From: Bursaphelenchus xylophilus
Lineage: Eukaryota; Nematoda; Chromadorea; Rhabditida; Aphelenchoididae
DNA: 64,000 nt
Direction of reading: 5' to 3'
NCBI GenBank assembly: GCA_904066235.2
Contig: CAJFCV020000004.1
Coordinates: 3,844,001 to 3,908,000, forward strand
Shown: one piece after another, positions 31,880 through 43,973 of the stretch
How positions within the stretch are numbered: position 1 is the first letter of the stretch
How the letters are laid out: every line of letters starts with the position of its first letter
Program-made: the position numbers and the translations under genes
Notes under the pieces: model-generated
Database searches by the model: none
What the model saw: the letters and a program-made list of their open reading frames with translations, nothing else
What the model was told of the DNA's origin: nothing

Positions 31880-33299
31880 TCAAAGTTTTGGTCGGTTAAA
31901 AGGACCTTTATAATCGACGCCTCGCACGAAGAAGTCGCTTCGGTGTTTCCCATCTGAAATTGTCATACATTTTTTCGTGCTCAGTATGATTCTTATGAAA
32001 TATTACGAAGACAATATCTCTTTATAACCCCACTCACCTTTCACAAAACTGTACTGGTTAAAGTCGCTGATTCCATAATCCTTCAGAATGTCATCATCAT
32101 AAACGAATTGCCCGGTAAATTCCCGACTTTTCTTACTTAAAACTACATACGCCGCGTCAGCTACAATCGTATCTTTTCGGCAGTAATTCTGCGCATTCTC
32201 CTCGACATTAGTTATTTTTACGGCTGCTGTCCAAATCGAAGTCCTTGGCCATAACGAGTTGACGGCGATTCCGTCCTCCTTGAACTCTGCGGCCATCCCC
32301 ACAACACACATACTCATTCCGTATTTAGCAATCGTGTAGGCGACATGATATTGATACCATTTTGGCTCCATCAAAAGTGGCGGACAAAGGCAGAGGATGT
32401 GGGGATTGGGGGACTTTTTGAGGTAGGGGATGCAAGTCTTGGAGCTGAAAATTAAAAATTTGACTAGCAGCACACGAGAAGAACGTCGGGGTGTTATGTG
32501 AAGAGTCTGCTGGCCTTTTTAAGCCAGGTCTATCCACTGATACCTAAAATGAGAGGTGTGCGACACTCTTTGCGTCCTTGCGAATTCTCTCACCTAGCCT
32601 AGATTCAACCTCATAATCCAGCTAGCCTTTTGAAGGCACTGCCAACGTTACTATTTAGGCAATAGGCTTTTGGCAAACAAAGAAAAATTACACAGTAAAA
32701 GACCAAGTTTTTTCATCGAGAATTACAAAATTCAAGTTAAGCCGCCGGAAGAAATTGAGCCGCATTTTCTATTTTCAAAGGTTATCAACTTTTCCAACCT
32801 ACAGTAAAAACGTTCCTCTCGCATTGACCTGATGCATCAGATCGTATCGTTTCATATCTGTCTCCAAAGTCAAAGTCAGCGATATCGCCGAGGCATTGTT
32901 GATCAGCACATCAATCCCGCCGAAACGCTCTACCGCCGCTTTCACAGCCCGTTGAACGTCTTTCTCTTTCCGGACGTCCATCACAACTGGAAGACATTGC
33001 CCTCCGGCATCTTCGATCTCCTTTGCCGCAGTGTAAATTGTACCTAAATTGGGGAATAATAGTCGTATTTGTAGCTGAAATTACCTGGCAAAATTGGATG
33101 AGGATCGGCGGTTTTGGCAGCAATTACAATATTCGCTCCATCCTTGGCCAGTTTCTTGGCAATTGCCAACCCAATTCCTCGGGATCCGCCGGAGATAAAT
33201 ACTGTTTTGTTTTTGAAAAACCTACAAGATCGACCTTATACAGCAAAACAATTTTTTCAGGATTTAATTTCAGCCACCTTACCCCGTATTCTCGACCAT
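31880..33299 (-). CDS. HSDL2-like short-chain dehydrogenase, copy 1 (catalytic Ser replaced)
   Basis: Five exons: 33299-33283, 33221-33085, 33043-32803, 32444-32038 and 31953-31880, 291 residues. The protein has the Rossmann nucleotide-binding motif SGGSRGIGLAIAKKL near residue 15, INNASAIS, and the catalytic YTIAKYG, in the order of HSDL2 (C. elegans dhs-6 type), which in other animals is peroxisomal or mitochondrial and linked to fatty-acid metabolism. The HSDL2 SCP2 domain is absent, so it corresponds to the dehydrogenase half only. The segment before YTIAK, ILNISPP in the two sister genes, is ILCLCPP here, so the catalytic serine is a cysteine. The last three residues, PKL, fit a peroxisomal PTS1 signal. 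Same strand and intron layout as copy 2. Confidence 0.85.
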
Positions 33300-34331
33300 G
33301 TCTTCTATTCTTTGCCTCGACAGAGCTGACCACTCCTGCAATACAAACTTTTACAAGGAATTTTTATTCTTAAAAAGAGATCACTGCGGAATGTATTCTC
33401 CTCTAGAACGATCAATCAAACGCCTTGTCAGCAAAAAAGTTGTTTACCGACCACACTGGAAGCAGTTGAAGACCACATGTTACAGTATTTAGAAGCGGTT
33501 TACAATATTAAAAAAAAGATCTTATTGGCTTTGAGTTGTATGTATAAACATAAAACAAAATGCATAATTTCAACGTCGTAAACACAAACAGTCAAGGACC
33601 CCGCTATGAATAAACCTGCCCAAACTAAATTGACATCAAAAGTAGAATCTAACCTTTTACAAGGAACTAGCGTACAACTAAGCCTGTAAAATCAGGTCAG
33701 AAATCTCAAAGGTCAATTTTAAGTCAACACGAATCTGCTCGATCTCTTGCAATTCGATGTTTTGTAGTTTAGCTCCACCTCAATGTCGTTTGAAACCTTT
33801 GGCTCAACTATATGTAATATATTGCAAACTCAAGCGGGCTATGCAAAAAATTGCGTAAAAAAACTATCCCCCCTGCTCCGCTGTCCTCCTTGTGGCACGC
33901 TACAAACACGGTTGATAAATAAAATAAATATTACAGTAACCAAAACCACCAACAACTTCGACGTGCAACGAGGAACAAAAAAAGAATCTCCTACTCAAAA
34001 AAGTAGGTTTTTATATTGTAACAATTACTGGGAATGCCCTTGACTTTCGGTAGTGTAATGCCACCTTCGATGACCGCAACTTGAGACTACGGGCCTACGG
34101 TTGTTTTTTATTAGTCTTAAAAAGTGTGTGGTTAAAATAGATTCGTTTTCATTGAGTTGCTAAAAACTGTTAATGCACAAAGTCTAATCGACCACACATA
34201 TCGCGGAAGTGAATATAAAACATCATAAGGTGTAACAACGGAGACGTTGAAAGGCACAGTTTCACAGAGGCAAATATAAATCATTTATTCGTCGATAAAA
34301 TTTAAAGAATCAACAAAAAATTTGGAGAAAG
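33300..34331. other. Intergenic spacer between dehydrogenase copies 1 and 2
   Basis: AT-rich, no conserved exon or repeat recognised. It should hold the promoter of copy 1 and the 3' end of copy 2. Confidence 0.4.
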
Positions 34332-35820
34332 CTAGATTTTGGCTCTGGTAAATGGCCCCGTATACACAACGCCGGGCACGAAGAAGTCGGCGATCAATTT
34401 GTTGCCTGAAAACAATTAAAAATTCCAAGGTTATAAAGGCGATTTAGAACACTGAATTTTTCGATCTTGATTCTTTTGGAACATTTATAAAAACTTCAAT
34501 ACGTACATGAACGTACTGAAATCTGTTTTTTCACTTATTTTTTAACATTACCTTTAACAAATTGATATTGATCAAAGTCGCGGATCCCGTGTTCTCTCAG
34601 AATTTCATCATCAATCAAAAATTTCCCTGTGAATTCTCGACTATTTTTGCTCAAAATCACATAAGCAGAATCGGCCATAATTGTGTCTTTTCGCAAAAAT
34701 TCAGAGGCATCTTTATCCTTGTGAGTCACTTGAATGGCCGCCGTCAAAATGGAGGTCCTTGGCCATAACGCGTTAACTGCGATTCCGTCGCTTTCAAATT
34801 CAGCGGCCATTCCCAGAACACACATACTCATCCCGTATTTGGCCATGGTGTAGCCAACGTGATAGCGGAACCATTGGGGTTCCATGAGAAGGGGTGGGGA
34901 GATGTTGAGGATGTGGGGATTGGAGGACTTTTTGAGGTATGGGATGCAGGCTTTGGAGCTGAAAATTAAGAGTCTTAATTGTTAACAAGTAGGACGAAGA
35001 TTTAGCAAGCACTTGTTGCATTGAAGACCTTATTTATCACACTTTGTTTTACACTAACGGAGGATATATTATTTATGATGACTTATCATTTTTAGCAGGC
35101 CTCCTTACACCCATTTGATAATTCGATGCTTCATAGTTTCAACGCTTTTTCAACACCTCAACGGCTAGTTGAGAAGACTTTTAGGCCTTGTATATATTAT
35201 ACCTACATACAACCTACAGTAAGAAAGTTCCCCTTGTATTCACTTGTTGCATCAAATCGTATCGTTTCGCCTCTGTTTCCAGCGTTCCAGTTGGGGCGAT
35301 TGCGGAGGCATTATTGATCAGAATATCAATTCCTCCAAAATGATCTACAGCGGCTTTTACGGCTTTCTGAATATCACTTTCACTTCGGACATCCATCACC
35401 ACCGGAAGACACTTTCCTCCAACCTTTTCGATCTCTTTGGCCGCGGTGTAAATTGTGCCTGAGAAAAGACAGTAAAGAAAATTGAACATAAATATATAAT
35501 GTATGTAGTAGAGAAAACCTTTGGCTACCTGGCAAGGTAGGATGAGGTTCTGAAGTCTTGGCGGCTATGACGATGTTGGCTCCATCTTTGGCGAGTTTCT
35601 TGACAATCGCAAGGCCAATGCCTCGGGACCCACCGGAAATGAAGACGGTTTTGTTTTTGAAGTATCTAAAATTGGGATTTTTCTTTTATTTGGGTTGTTA
35701 TTTACAGTAGAACCATTATACGAAAGCTGGAAAGAGAATGAAAACTTTGTTTGTCAAAAAAGGGTTTCATTGTCGGAGGAACAAGTTAGTAGCATTTACT
35801 CACCCAGTATTGTCCACCAT
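34332..35820 (-). CDS. HSDL2-like short-chain dehydrogenase, copy 2
   Basis: Five exons with the same lengths as copy 1 (35820-35804, 35665-35529, 35458-35218, 34958-34552, 34405-34332), 291 residues. Motifs: ISGGSRGIGLAI, INNASAIA, HILNISPPLL with the catalytic serine, and the YTMAKYG catalytic Tyr/Lys pair. All residues of the SDR catalytic tetrad look present, so it is probably an active NAD(P)-dependent oxidoreductase; the substrate is unknown. The C-terminus reads RAKI, a weak match to PTS1. It begins MVDNTG, preceding the first strand as in the sister genes (MVENTG). The very short first exon (17 bases) is kept in all three copies, which supports the start choice. Confidence 0.87.
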
Positions 35821-36458
35821 GCCGTTCAACTTGATTGCAGCAAAACCCCAACAGTCTGAAATATTATATCAAAAAAAATCCGTTCATTGATGGACCAGTT
35901 AAACGTTGCGGCAAAGGGTAATTAGGTTAGGATTTTGACTCAAAAGACGGTAAAAAATGATCGGAAATCAAAGACCGGAAAACTGGTTGAAACTGTAACA
36001 AAATCGAGCAATGTTCAAATTTTAAATTTTATTGAACTTTCAAATTTAATTCGTAAACTAAAAAACTTGTAATGCCTTATTAAAAAATTGCAAGATGCTG
36101 AAAAGGCTGTCCCAATTTAATTACTGGTAAATTTCAAGGGGAAAATACGTGGAAAAACAATCATCTTGTTTGCTAGAATTGTTATACAACGCGTGTGAAG
36201 GCGATAACTTCACTTTCTGTAGTCAACGTCAAAAAAGCCGTTTATTGGAAAAAATATCTTGACTGATTGCGGTGAAAAAATTAAACAGTTTTTTAATGTG
36301 CTTATTGTAAGTGAAAATATGATCTTTCATAGAAATAAATATCATTTTACATAACTGCAAAAAATATTAGTTTTATTGAGCTGACAAATATTTATTTACA
36401 AGAAAATCGACTTTTTCAATGGCAAGTATAATATGATGACTGTCTAGATACACTCGAT
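35821..36458. other. Intergenic spacer between dehydrogenase copies 2 and 3
   Basis: AT-rich; nothing recognised beyond presumed promoter and 3' UTR sequence. Confidence 0.4.
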
Positions 36459-37840
36459 TTACATTCTAGACTTAACAAGCGGTCCATAGTATTTGACTCC
36501 AGGCACGAAGAAATCATACGCGACTGCATCATCCTTATGGAATTTGTACTGATCAAAGTCAGTGACCCCATTCTCTTGCAGAATCTCATCGTCGATCACA
36601 AATCTTCCCGTGAATTTTTTACTGTCTTGACTGAGAATCAAGTACGCCGAATCTGCCATGATCGTATCTTTCCTGCAATATTTTTGCGCGTCCTTTTCTT
36701 TGTTGGTCAATTTTATGGCCGCCGTCCAAATCCCGGTTCTTGGCCACAAACAGTTGACGGCGATTCCGTCGTCTGCCAACTCCTTGGCCATTCCCAGCGC
36801 ACACATACTCATTCCGTATTTGGCGATGGTGTAGGCGGTGTGGTATTGGAACCATTGCGGGTCCATGAGAAGAGGTGGGGAGATGTTGAGGATGTGGGGA
36901 TTGGAGGACTTTTTGAGGTAGGGGATGCAGGTCTTGGAGCTGAAAATTAAAGATTGAGTAAGCAGAAGACATAAAGACAAGATCTTAATGCTTTCTAAAG
37001 AGCCTACTGGCCTTTTTTGGCCTAATGAGTGGGTGATAGAGGTACGCTTTAGATCTTTTCAAGAGCTACGCACAGATCCGAAGTTCAATCCTCATAATCC
37101 AGCAAGTCTTTTGAAGGAACTGCCAAGGTGACTTTTCAGACACTAGTCTTTTGACAAACAATACATAGTAAAGATCCATGTTACTTCTTCAAAAACTAAA
37201 AAATTCAAGTGAAGCCCCTAGTGGAAATTCAACCCCAATTCTTTTTTTCAAAGACCAACAACCTTTCCAACCTACAGTAAAAACGTTCCCCTCGTATTGA
37301 TCTGTTGCATCAGGTCGTATCTTTTCATGTCTGTCTCCAAAGTCCCTGTTAATCCAATCGCCGAAGCATTGTTGATCAGAATATCGATCCCTCCGAAATG
37401 ATCGACCGCCGCTTTTACGGCCTTCTGAATGTCGGCTTCTTTACGGACGTCCATCACAACTGGGAGGCATTGTCCTCCGGCCTCTTCTATTTCCTTGGCC
37501 GCTGTGTAAATCGTGCCTGAAGTAAAGGGGAAAAAGTGAGCGGCAATGAAGAGTATGTGTATGTATATATATCCATAAATACTATGTAGTATAAATAAAA
37601 AAGCAATATTTTTTAATGCCTACCTGGCAGCGTTGGATGAGGCTCGGCGGTCTTGGCCGCAATCACAACTTTTGCTCCATCCTTGGCCAATTTCTTGGCA
37701 ATGGCCAGGCCAATTCCTCGAGAGCCGCCGGACAACAGAACTACTTTATTTTTGAAAAATCTGAAAGCCGGAAATGGCGGAGATTGTGGTTAAAAAACAT
37801 ATATTTAACTTGAAGCCACCTACCCGGTGTTCTCGACCAT
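36459..37840 (-). CDS. HSDL2-like short-chain dehydrogenase, copy 3 (last intron lost)
   Basis: Four exons: 37840-37824, 37760-37624, 37516-37276 and 36939-36459, 291 residues. In copies 1 and 2 the last part is split by an intron; here the equivalent exons are fused with no extra or missing codon (KFHKDDAVAYDFFVPGV), which looks like precise loss of an intron. Motifs: LSGGSRGIGLAI, INNASAIG, HILNISPPLL and YTIAKYG, so the SDR active site is complete. The C-terminal SRM matches a PTS1 peroxisome signal. The first three introns are at the same positions as in its neighbours. Tandem arrangement on one strand, spaced by about 0.6 and 1 kb, indicates local duplication. Confidence 0.88.
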
Positions 37841-38074
37841 CTTTAATTTGATTGCAATACGTCTGATCTAAATAATATTTGCGTATAAAATTGGCAATAA
37901 AAACCGCGTGTGTGTTTATTTTACTTCTCTAACATCTACACGAGGAAGAGGTTTCTTGCAATTTTAGGAAAGCGGGAATTAACCGACTAATTGAGTTTGA
38001 GTTTCCAGAATTCGGTTTTGGAAATTAAAGTCACAAATCAAATAGTCTTAACAATGAGGAAGTCGGAATAACTT

Positions 38075-38163
38075 CAAACCGCGGCTGGGAATTTGGTGCG
38101 CGATAGCGGCGAGGCGAGACATTTTGACGCGACGATCCGCCGTTACTTTCCCGACAGACTGAT
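38075..38163. mobile_element. Half copy of the CAGTCTGTCGG MITE
   Basis: Ends TACTTTCCCGACAGACTG and contains GGCGAGGCGAGACATTTTG, as in array unit 26222-26380. The partner end is missing. Confidence 0.6.
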
Positions 38164-40006
38164 ATGTACAGTAAAAGCTCAATACAACGAATCGCAAGAG
38201 GCCAAAAAAATTCAAAGTTTTTTGTTATAAAAGGAGTGCAATGTAAGATGTAATTTAGCCTCAAAAATGAACCTTGATATCTCTGAAACTGTTCGTTATA
38301 CGGAGGTTTCTCTCTATTTGGCCACACAGAGTATGCGTTTACTTGAGGAAAATGAGGGCAAATCAACGCTTTCTTAATTTTCCAGAGATGGCTTTTTCCC
38401 CGAGAAAAAGCAGGTCTGATATCTCCAATTCAAAGGAAGACCTTATTTCAGAACCACCGAACTTTATCCCCCTGGGAGACCGCTTTACTTATCTGTTACT
38501 TATTATTTTACAGCAAAAACGAACAGTTAGAAAAACCGCAACATCCCCAAAAACAATTCGTCTTAAACTCGTGAAACGCCGCGGTTCTTATATCAAGCGG
38601 CATAAGTGATCGCTTCATTTCTTGTAGTGAGTGCTGCAATCGCCGCTAAATTACAAAAAACAACAATTCAAGAGCCTTGTGCGTTCAACATTTGAAAGCA
38701 TTCCAATTTTGGGTTGCAACCACAAAACACAGAAAAAATCAATTAAATTTTAATTTGAAAAAAACGAGATTTATTGACCTATCGATGTGTAGGCACTACG
38801 ACTTTTCGGGTCAGCGATATTTCTGGTCAACGATGCTATGAATCATGTCGGTTCGTCGTTGTCATGCATGGGTGTGGGTAGGAGAAGGGTTAGTTAGTAG
38901 AAATAATAAGATTGATTGGGTCTTACGATAGCTTATCACCTATTTTGAGGTATAATTTACATGTACTCAATAATATCTAGACAAAAGTTACAAATCTTAA
39001 TTTTTTCCCGTAAATTTTGGTCTGTTTTACGTTACAATAATCCACTAAAAAATGGTGTCTTCTACCAGTTTTCAAAGGCACTTCAATGACGTATGTCACT
39101 TATCATTTGGTGAGGGTTCGTATGTACACTTTCCTAGTTAGGGTAAAAAAACTAACGTTAGTAATAGCTAACAGAGGAAGTACTCCAAGTGTGACGCTCA
39201 GATTTTCTTTAAATTTTGCACACACGTCGGATATGGACTATATATCAATTCCTGAAAGTTTTAGCTCGCGCTTTGCGGGCGCCGCCGAGATATCGACGAT
39301 TTTTGCCGCCGAGAGAGCACGCTAAACGTGGAGAGCGGTCAGAGAGAAAAGCGCTTTTTGGCCATAACTTTGGCAGTTTCGTGCGGAAAAATTTGATTTT
39401 TTGTAGAAACATTATCCTTTACGGTTGAAATAGGCATGAAACTTTTCGTGCCGAAATTCAGCAAAAAGTCCTAAATTTTCGCCGACTTTCGATCTAAAAA
39501 TCCCGGTTGTTTCTGCAAAGCGCGAGCTAGGATTCTCGCATATATCTTAGAAAAAATTATCCTAAATTTGTGCCAAGTTTCATCAAAATCTGAGCGTCGC
39601 ACTTGGAGCTTCACCTGTAAGATTAGAAAAAGTATTGCAAATCTTCGCCAAGTCTCCGCCGTGCTTCGCCGAGCGTCAGTCGACCATCCAACGGCTTTGC
39701 CAGGCCTCGTAGGCACTTCCTACAACCTCCTTTCGGGTATCCAATTGCCCTAGGCCTCGTATCGATCGTTTTTTCTGATGTCTCAAACTGCCGTCGACCC
39801 GAAAAGTCGGGATGCGGATGGGAATTAGTGGATCGAAACGTGGTGTCACAGAGCAATGCCTGTTTTATAATGTAATTCGTCTGGCAAAGAGATGAGATTG
39901 CAATCATTATACCCGTTTATTATATGTTCTTATTGGCATGTCTGAATTAGTTAAGACTTTGAATATTACAAATAAAACAACCCTAGATAGTGATTCATTT
40001 TTGATA
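38164..40006. other. Non-coding stretch with repeat fragments
   Basis: 38167-38300 starts CAGTAAAAGCTCAATACAAC and resembles the end of a Tigger/pogo-type element, with no second end seen. 38995-39135 is a partial relative of the MITE at 51147. 39174-39618 is a MITE (listed). 39620-39850 is a repeat also found inverted at about 6118-6215. A reading frame at 38274-38609 shows no recognisable features. Confidence 0.4.
39174..39617. mobile_element. CAGGGGAAGTAC-family MITE, copy a
   Basis: Starts CAGAGGAAGTACTCCAAGTG and ends CACTTGGAGCTTCACCTG, with TAA on both sides. Inner hallmarks of the family: CACACACGTCGG, CGCGCTTTGCGGGCGCC, GAGCGGTCAGAGAGAAAAG. Confidence 0.75.
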
Positions 40007-43000
40007 TCAATCTATGACTCCGTTGATGGCAATGTCGGGCATTGAGTGACGATATTTGGAGACTTTTCGATTGGCTTTGACCGAGTTTCGACGGTCTTCG
40101 AATAAGTCGAATTCGAGCTGTTGATCCAGATGAGGGGGTCCTAGTTGAAAGTAGCCGATTCTGGTGTATCTAAAAGAGATATTACAGTAAGCTCAATGTA
40201 ATCTAAGTCAATGTGATGAAAGGAAGAACATTTTTAAAGCCAAAATTCGAGTTTTTTGCGGGAAAGAGACAAATTTTACATACATTTGATCCGAAAAATG
40301 ACTATATGTAATATAAGATACAATACGATATAATATGTAAAAATCTCGGCTTACCGATAAATCAGATCCATCCAGCATCCAGCCACAGTGAACGCGTAGA
40401 GATAATCGGCCGGGTATAGGATCTGTGTGACAATCATGCTCATCAAAGTCACCGCGCTGAACCCAAACTCCTTTTCGTGGCCGATCTGATATTTGATGAT
40501 GGTCGTTTCGAAATAAGTCAGCCCAAAGTTGACCACGTTGGCCATAAATGATGCTATGGCAATGCTGGGTAAGAATCGTCGGCTGGCTTTCATATCGCGG
40601 TTACTTAGCGCCAGAATTCGGCGTAGAGAGAAGAATTGGAGCCATTGGGAGGCCTGAAATTTGAATTTTAACATTTTCAATTTTTTTTTGGATATAAGAG
40701 ACTCAAAAAATTTTACAGGCTTTGTCATACGCGATATATTTTTTTAGAAGAATAATTACCAAAAAAATAAAAAAAACAGTTTCTGACGAGAGTGGGATTC
40801 GAACCCACGTCTCCGGAGAGACTGGTGCCTAAAACCAGCGCCTTAGACCACTCGGCCATCTCGCCGCGGCCCTCGAGCGCTCTTTTACTGTGGCGTTTCG
40901 AGAGGGCAAAAGGAGAGGGAACAGTGTGAAAAGAAGTCATTTTTTACACAGTTAATTTTTACTTCACTAGGGTCTCACATGCCGTAATCTTTTCCGTTTT
41001 TTTAAAGCGATACGAGTGTGTTTTGTATCTAAGTTTTGAAGATTGTAACAAAATCAAACTTACGGTCGTTGTGAGAAGTCCAAAGATCCTCATGACAAAT
41101 CCGGTACTATTCAAAAACCCATCATTCTTTTGATAATCCATTTCGACCACTTGAAGAACAAACTTGATTGTCAGTAAAATACAGCATCCCAGGATTAAAA
41201 CCACATCGCCTCGGGCTTCAGCCTTGTGATAAGCGTCAAATCGGCGTTCCTCAACTTTGGCCGCCCAATGGAACACCTAAAACAATTAAAAAAAGTTGAA
41301 TTTTTTGTGGTGTCAGTACTTACCATTGCATGAAAGATGACCTGCATGATTCCCACCCCAATCTGCACATAGTAGTCGGTCATCCAGCCTTGAGCATGAA
41401 GTTTGTCGAACAGAATGGTGTAGTAAAATCGGACGAACCATTGGCCGACAACGAAGATTCCGGAGGTCCACGCAGTGATCATAAGGCACGTTTGGAGGAA
41501 GGGCGAGGTTATTAGTGGAGGCATTGGTGGCTTCTTCGCCCTGCCTCCAACAACTCGAGAAATATCCGTGATAAAGCGCTGCAGGACTCGGCGGACACTC
41601 TTCTTTTGCTGAAAATTGAAGACATTGTAAATTCAGGTTTATATAGCACAATAATCATCCCGATTTGTCGATATAACTACTAATTGAACGGTAAATAAGG
41701 CCTAGAGAAAATTTGAAAGTCTATTAGGCCAGCTGAAGACATTTTATGGCCTTTTTAGAGCCTTAGTTTATCAGAAAAATGACCAAACTTACAAAGGAAG
41801 TACCCCAAGTGCGACGCTCAGATTTTCCTTGAATTTTGCACACACGTCGGTAATAGACTAAATATCAATTCCTCAAAGTTTTATCTCGCGCTTTGAAGGC
41901 GAAGCCGAGATATTCAACAATCCTTGCGGCCGAGGGAGTATGCTAAACGCGGAGAGCGCTCAGAGAAAAAACACCATAACTTCGCTAGTTTTGCACGGAA
42001 GAAATCTATTTCTTGCGGAAACACTATCCTTTGCGGTAGAAATAGGTATGAAACTTTTCGTGTCAAAGTTCTGCAAAAATTGGCAAATTTTTGCCGACTT
42101 TCGATCAAAAAATCTCGGTTATTTCTGCTAAGCGCAAGCTAGGATTATCGCATACAACTTAGAAAAAAATATTCTAAATTTGTGCCAAGCTTTATCAAAA
42201 TCTGAGCGTCGCACTTGGGGTAAGTTCTCCTCAAAAAAACAGCCACTTTTTTGCATGTTCGACATTTTTTGGATAGTTTTCTGACCTCGTTGTCCAAAAA
42301 AGTCATCAAATCAAGCCAAGCGGTTTTTAGTGTCAACTACACTCCCTTCTTACCCGTTGTCTTCGAATCAAATCTTCTGCTCTCTCCTCAGCACCTCCGC
42401 AAACCAACCAGTGAGCAACTAGGACCACTGGAAAGAATTCGGAAGCACACGCAGTGATTGCCGAACTGAGAAGGCCCTTGTTCAAATAATACCACACTTG
42501 ACGGGTTCCTTGTAAGTCCGAGGTGTTGCAAGTGTATTGCCGCTGAACCCCTGGGCACCACATGGACCCGTTCAGTTCTTTTCGTTGGCATAGCGTCTGA
42601 AATTGCATATTTTGATTCATAAACCAAAAAATCAGTGTTTTCAAGAGGTTAATTTATTTATTATATACTATATAAGCCTACCTGATGACTCAAATAGCCC
42701 TTATTCACCACCACTTGCAGCCACACGATGTAAACTGCGGCGTTGATCCACAATCTCCGCAGATGATCCACCTTTTGATTCAACGTTCCGTAATACGACC
42801 GCTGCATTAGATAAACGAAGCTAAGAATGCAAAACAAAATCATCGTAACGTCGTAGATTATCTCCAGCCACACTTCGTTTTGATCATGAGCATCTACCAG
42901 CTCATCACAGTCCTAAATTTTGAGAACAGTGTAAAATACGAAATTAGTTTAGCAGCTTCATTATTCTACAGCCAAAAACTTACTTTAAATGTCAAGTTGA

Positions 43001-43973
43001 AGACTACAAAATAGGCGTAGCCGAGCACAATGCCGACGGTCAACATAAGACCGCTGAATAACATGGGCCGTGGAAGAGTGTGTGGTCGGTATAACTTGGC
43101 CACATTGCAGCGGGCAAACCACATAAATTCGAGCATTACAAAGGTGGTTATGATCATGATCATCGAGACTACCTGCAGATTAAGAATTATTAGGCTATTT
43201 TGATACAATTTCGGAGCTTTTAGGACTCAAAAAGAGTGAAATCTTTCACGGCATAAACTAAAATTTTCTGGCGTTGTTTGTGACTTTTAGGTCAAGAAGG
43301 TCAAGATGGGTATTTGTACGTTGTTTATTGCGCAAGTTAAATTCGCAAAACCGTGGCCAAAAGAACTGTTTTTTGCCTGGCAGAGTCTCCTAATTTTACA
43401 TACTCTCTCGAACAAAATAACAGCCGTATATCCCTACTGCTGCTGTCAACATATCAAAATCAGTCTGTCGGGAAAATAATGAGCACCCTGTAGCACAGAA
43501 AGTCGCATCGAACATTAATTGTGTTGAAACAAAATCAAATTGCTTTTCATTTCAGCGCGAAACGATATTGTGGTCACTATTTTCCCGACAGACTGATAAT
43601 AAGTAAACTACGGCAAACTATGCTTTAGAATCCAACAAAATTTTCTTGTCGCGTCTTGAAAGCCTCTGATTTTTCAACAAGCCATCATAAGCTTACCAAC
43701 TGATAGAGCCTCAGATAGAAGATGGTGTCCACTCGATTCAGCAGCACATAAACATTCATGCACAGCGCAATGGAGACCACGAAATAAATTAGCCATACCC
43801 CCAGCATTCTGTCACTGCCCTCAGGGCAATAAACCCGAGTCTTCTTCTTCAGTCGGGTACAGAATTCATTTTCATCGCGATCGATCTCGTGCAGCGGCCC
43901 CAATTCGCCTTTGAACTCGGCCTTAAGGTGTTCTTTGAAGTCCGTCTTCCGCGCATTCATGTAGTTGGAAGTG
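40007..43973 (-). CDS. Multi-pass membrane protein, probably otopetrin-like proton channel
   Basis: Exons joined in frame: 43973-43697, 43172-42984, 42912-42682, 42596-42354, 41608-41324, 41276-41064, 40653-40355 and 40169-40007, about 633 residues. At least one more exon must lie upstream, as 43973 begins with an acceptor inside a codon. Ten or more hydrophobic helices are visible, e.g. LGVWLIYFVVSIALCMNVYV, MLFSGLMLTVGIVLGYAYFV and VVLILGCCILLTIKFVL. The last part, NVVNFGLTYFETTI then PADYLYAFTVAGCWMDLIYR, resembles the otopetrin C-terminal pattern (N..LW..DTFE..., P..IFYRFHS...EIWK). Otopetrins are plasma-membrane proton channels. The assignment rests on pattern only; another polytopic family is possible. 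Introns hold a MITE (41793-42227), another MITE (43461-43595) and a tRNA gene. Confidence 0.55.
40784..40865 (-). tRNA. tRNA-Leu (UAG anticodon)
   Basis: Minus-strand sequence begins GGCGAGATGGCCGAGTGG and ends with TCTCGTC plus discriminator A. The acceptor stem pairs GGCGAGA with TCTCGTC (one G-U). The anticodon arm CTGGT-TTTAGGC-ACCAG gives UAG; a long variable arm (CTCTCCGGAG) is typical of leucine. GGTTCGAATCC is the T-arm/B box. A run of T follows at about 40771, the pol III stop. It lies in an intron of the membrane-protein gene, same strand. Confidence 0.93.
41793..42227. mobile_element. CAGGGGAAGTAC-family MITE, copy b
   Basis: Starts CAAAGGAAGTACCCCAAGTG and ends GTCGCACTTGGGGTAAG. 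Preceded by TTA. Sits in an intron of the membrane-protein gene. Confidence 0.75.
43461..43595. mobile_element. CAGTCTGTCGGGAAAATA MITE
   Basis: Ends CAGTCTGTCGGGAAAATAA and the complement TATTTTCCCGACAGACTG, 135 bases. In the intron between the first two listed exons of the membrane-protein gene. Confidence 0.75.

Noticed and set aside
38274..38609. 111-codon frame as a gene
   Set aside because: Starts within a Tigger-like repeat fragment, no motif, no splice partners.
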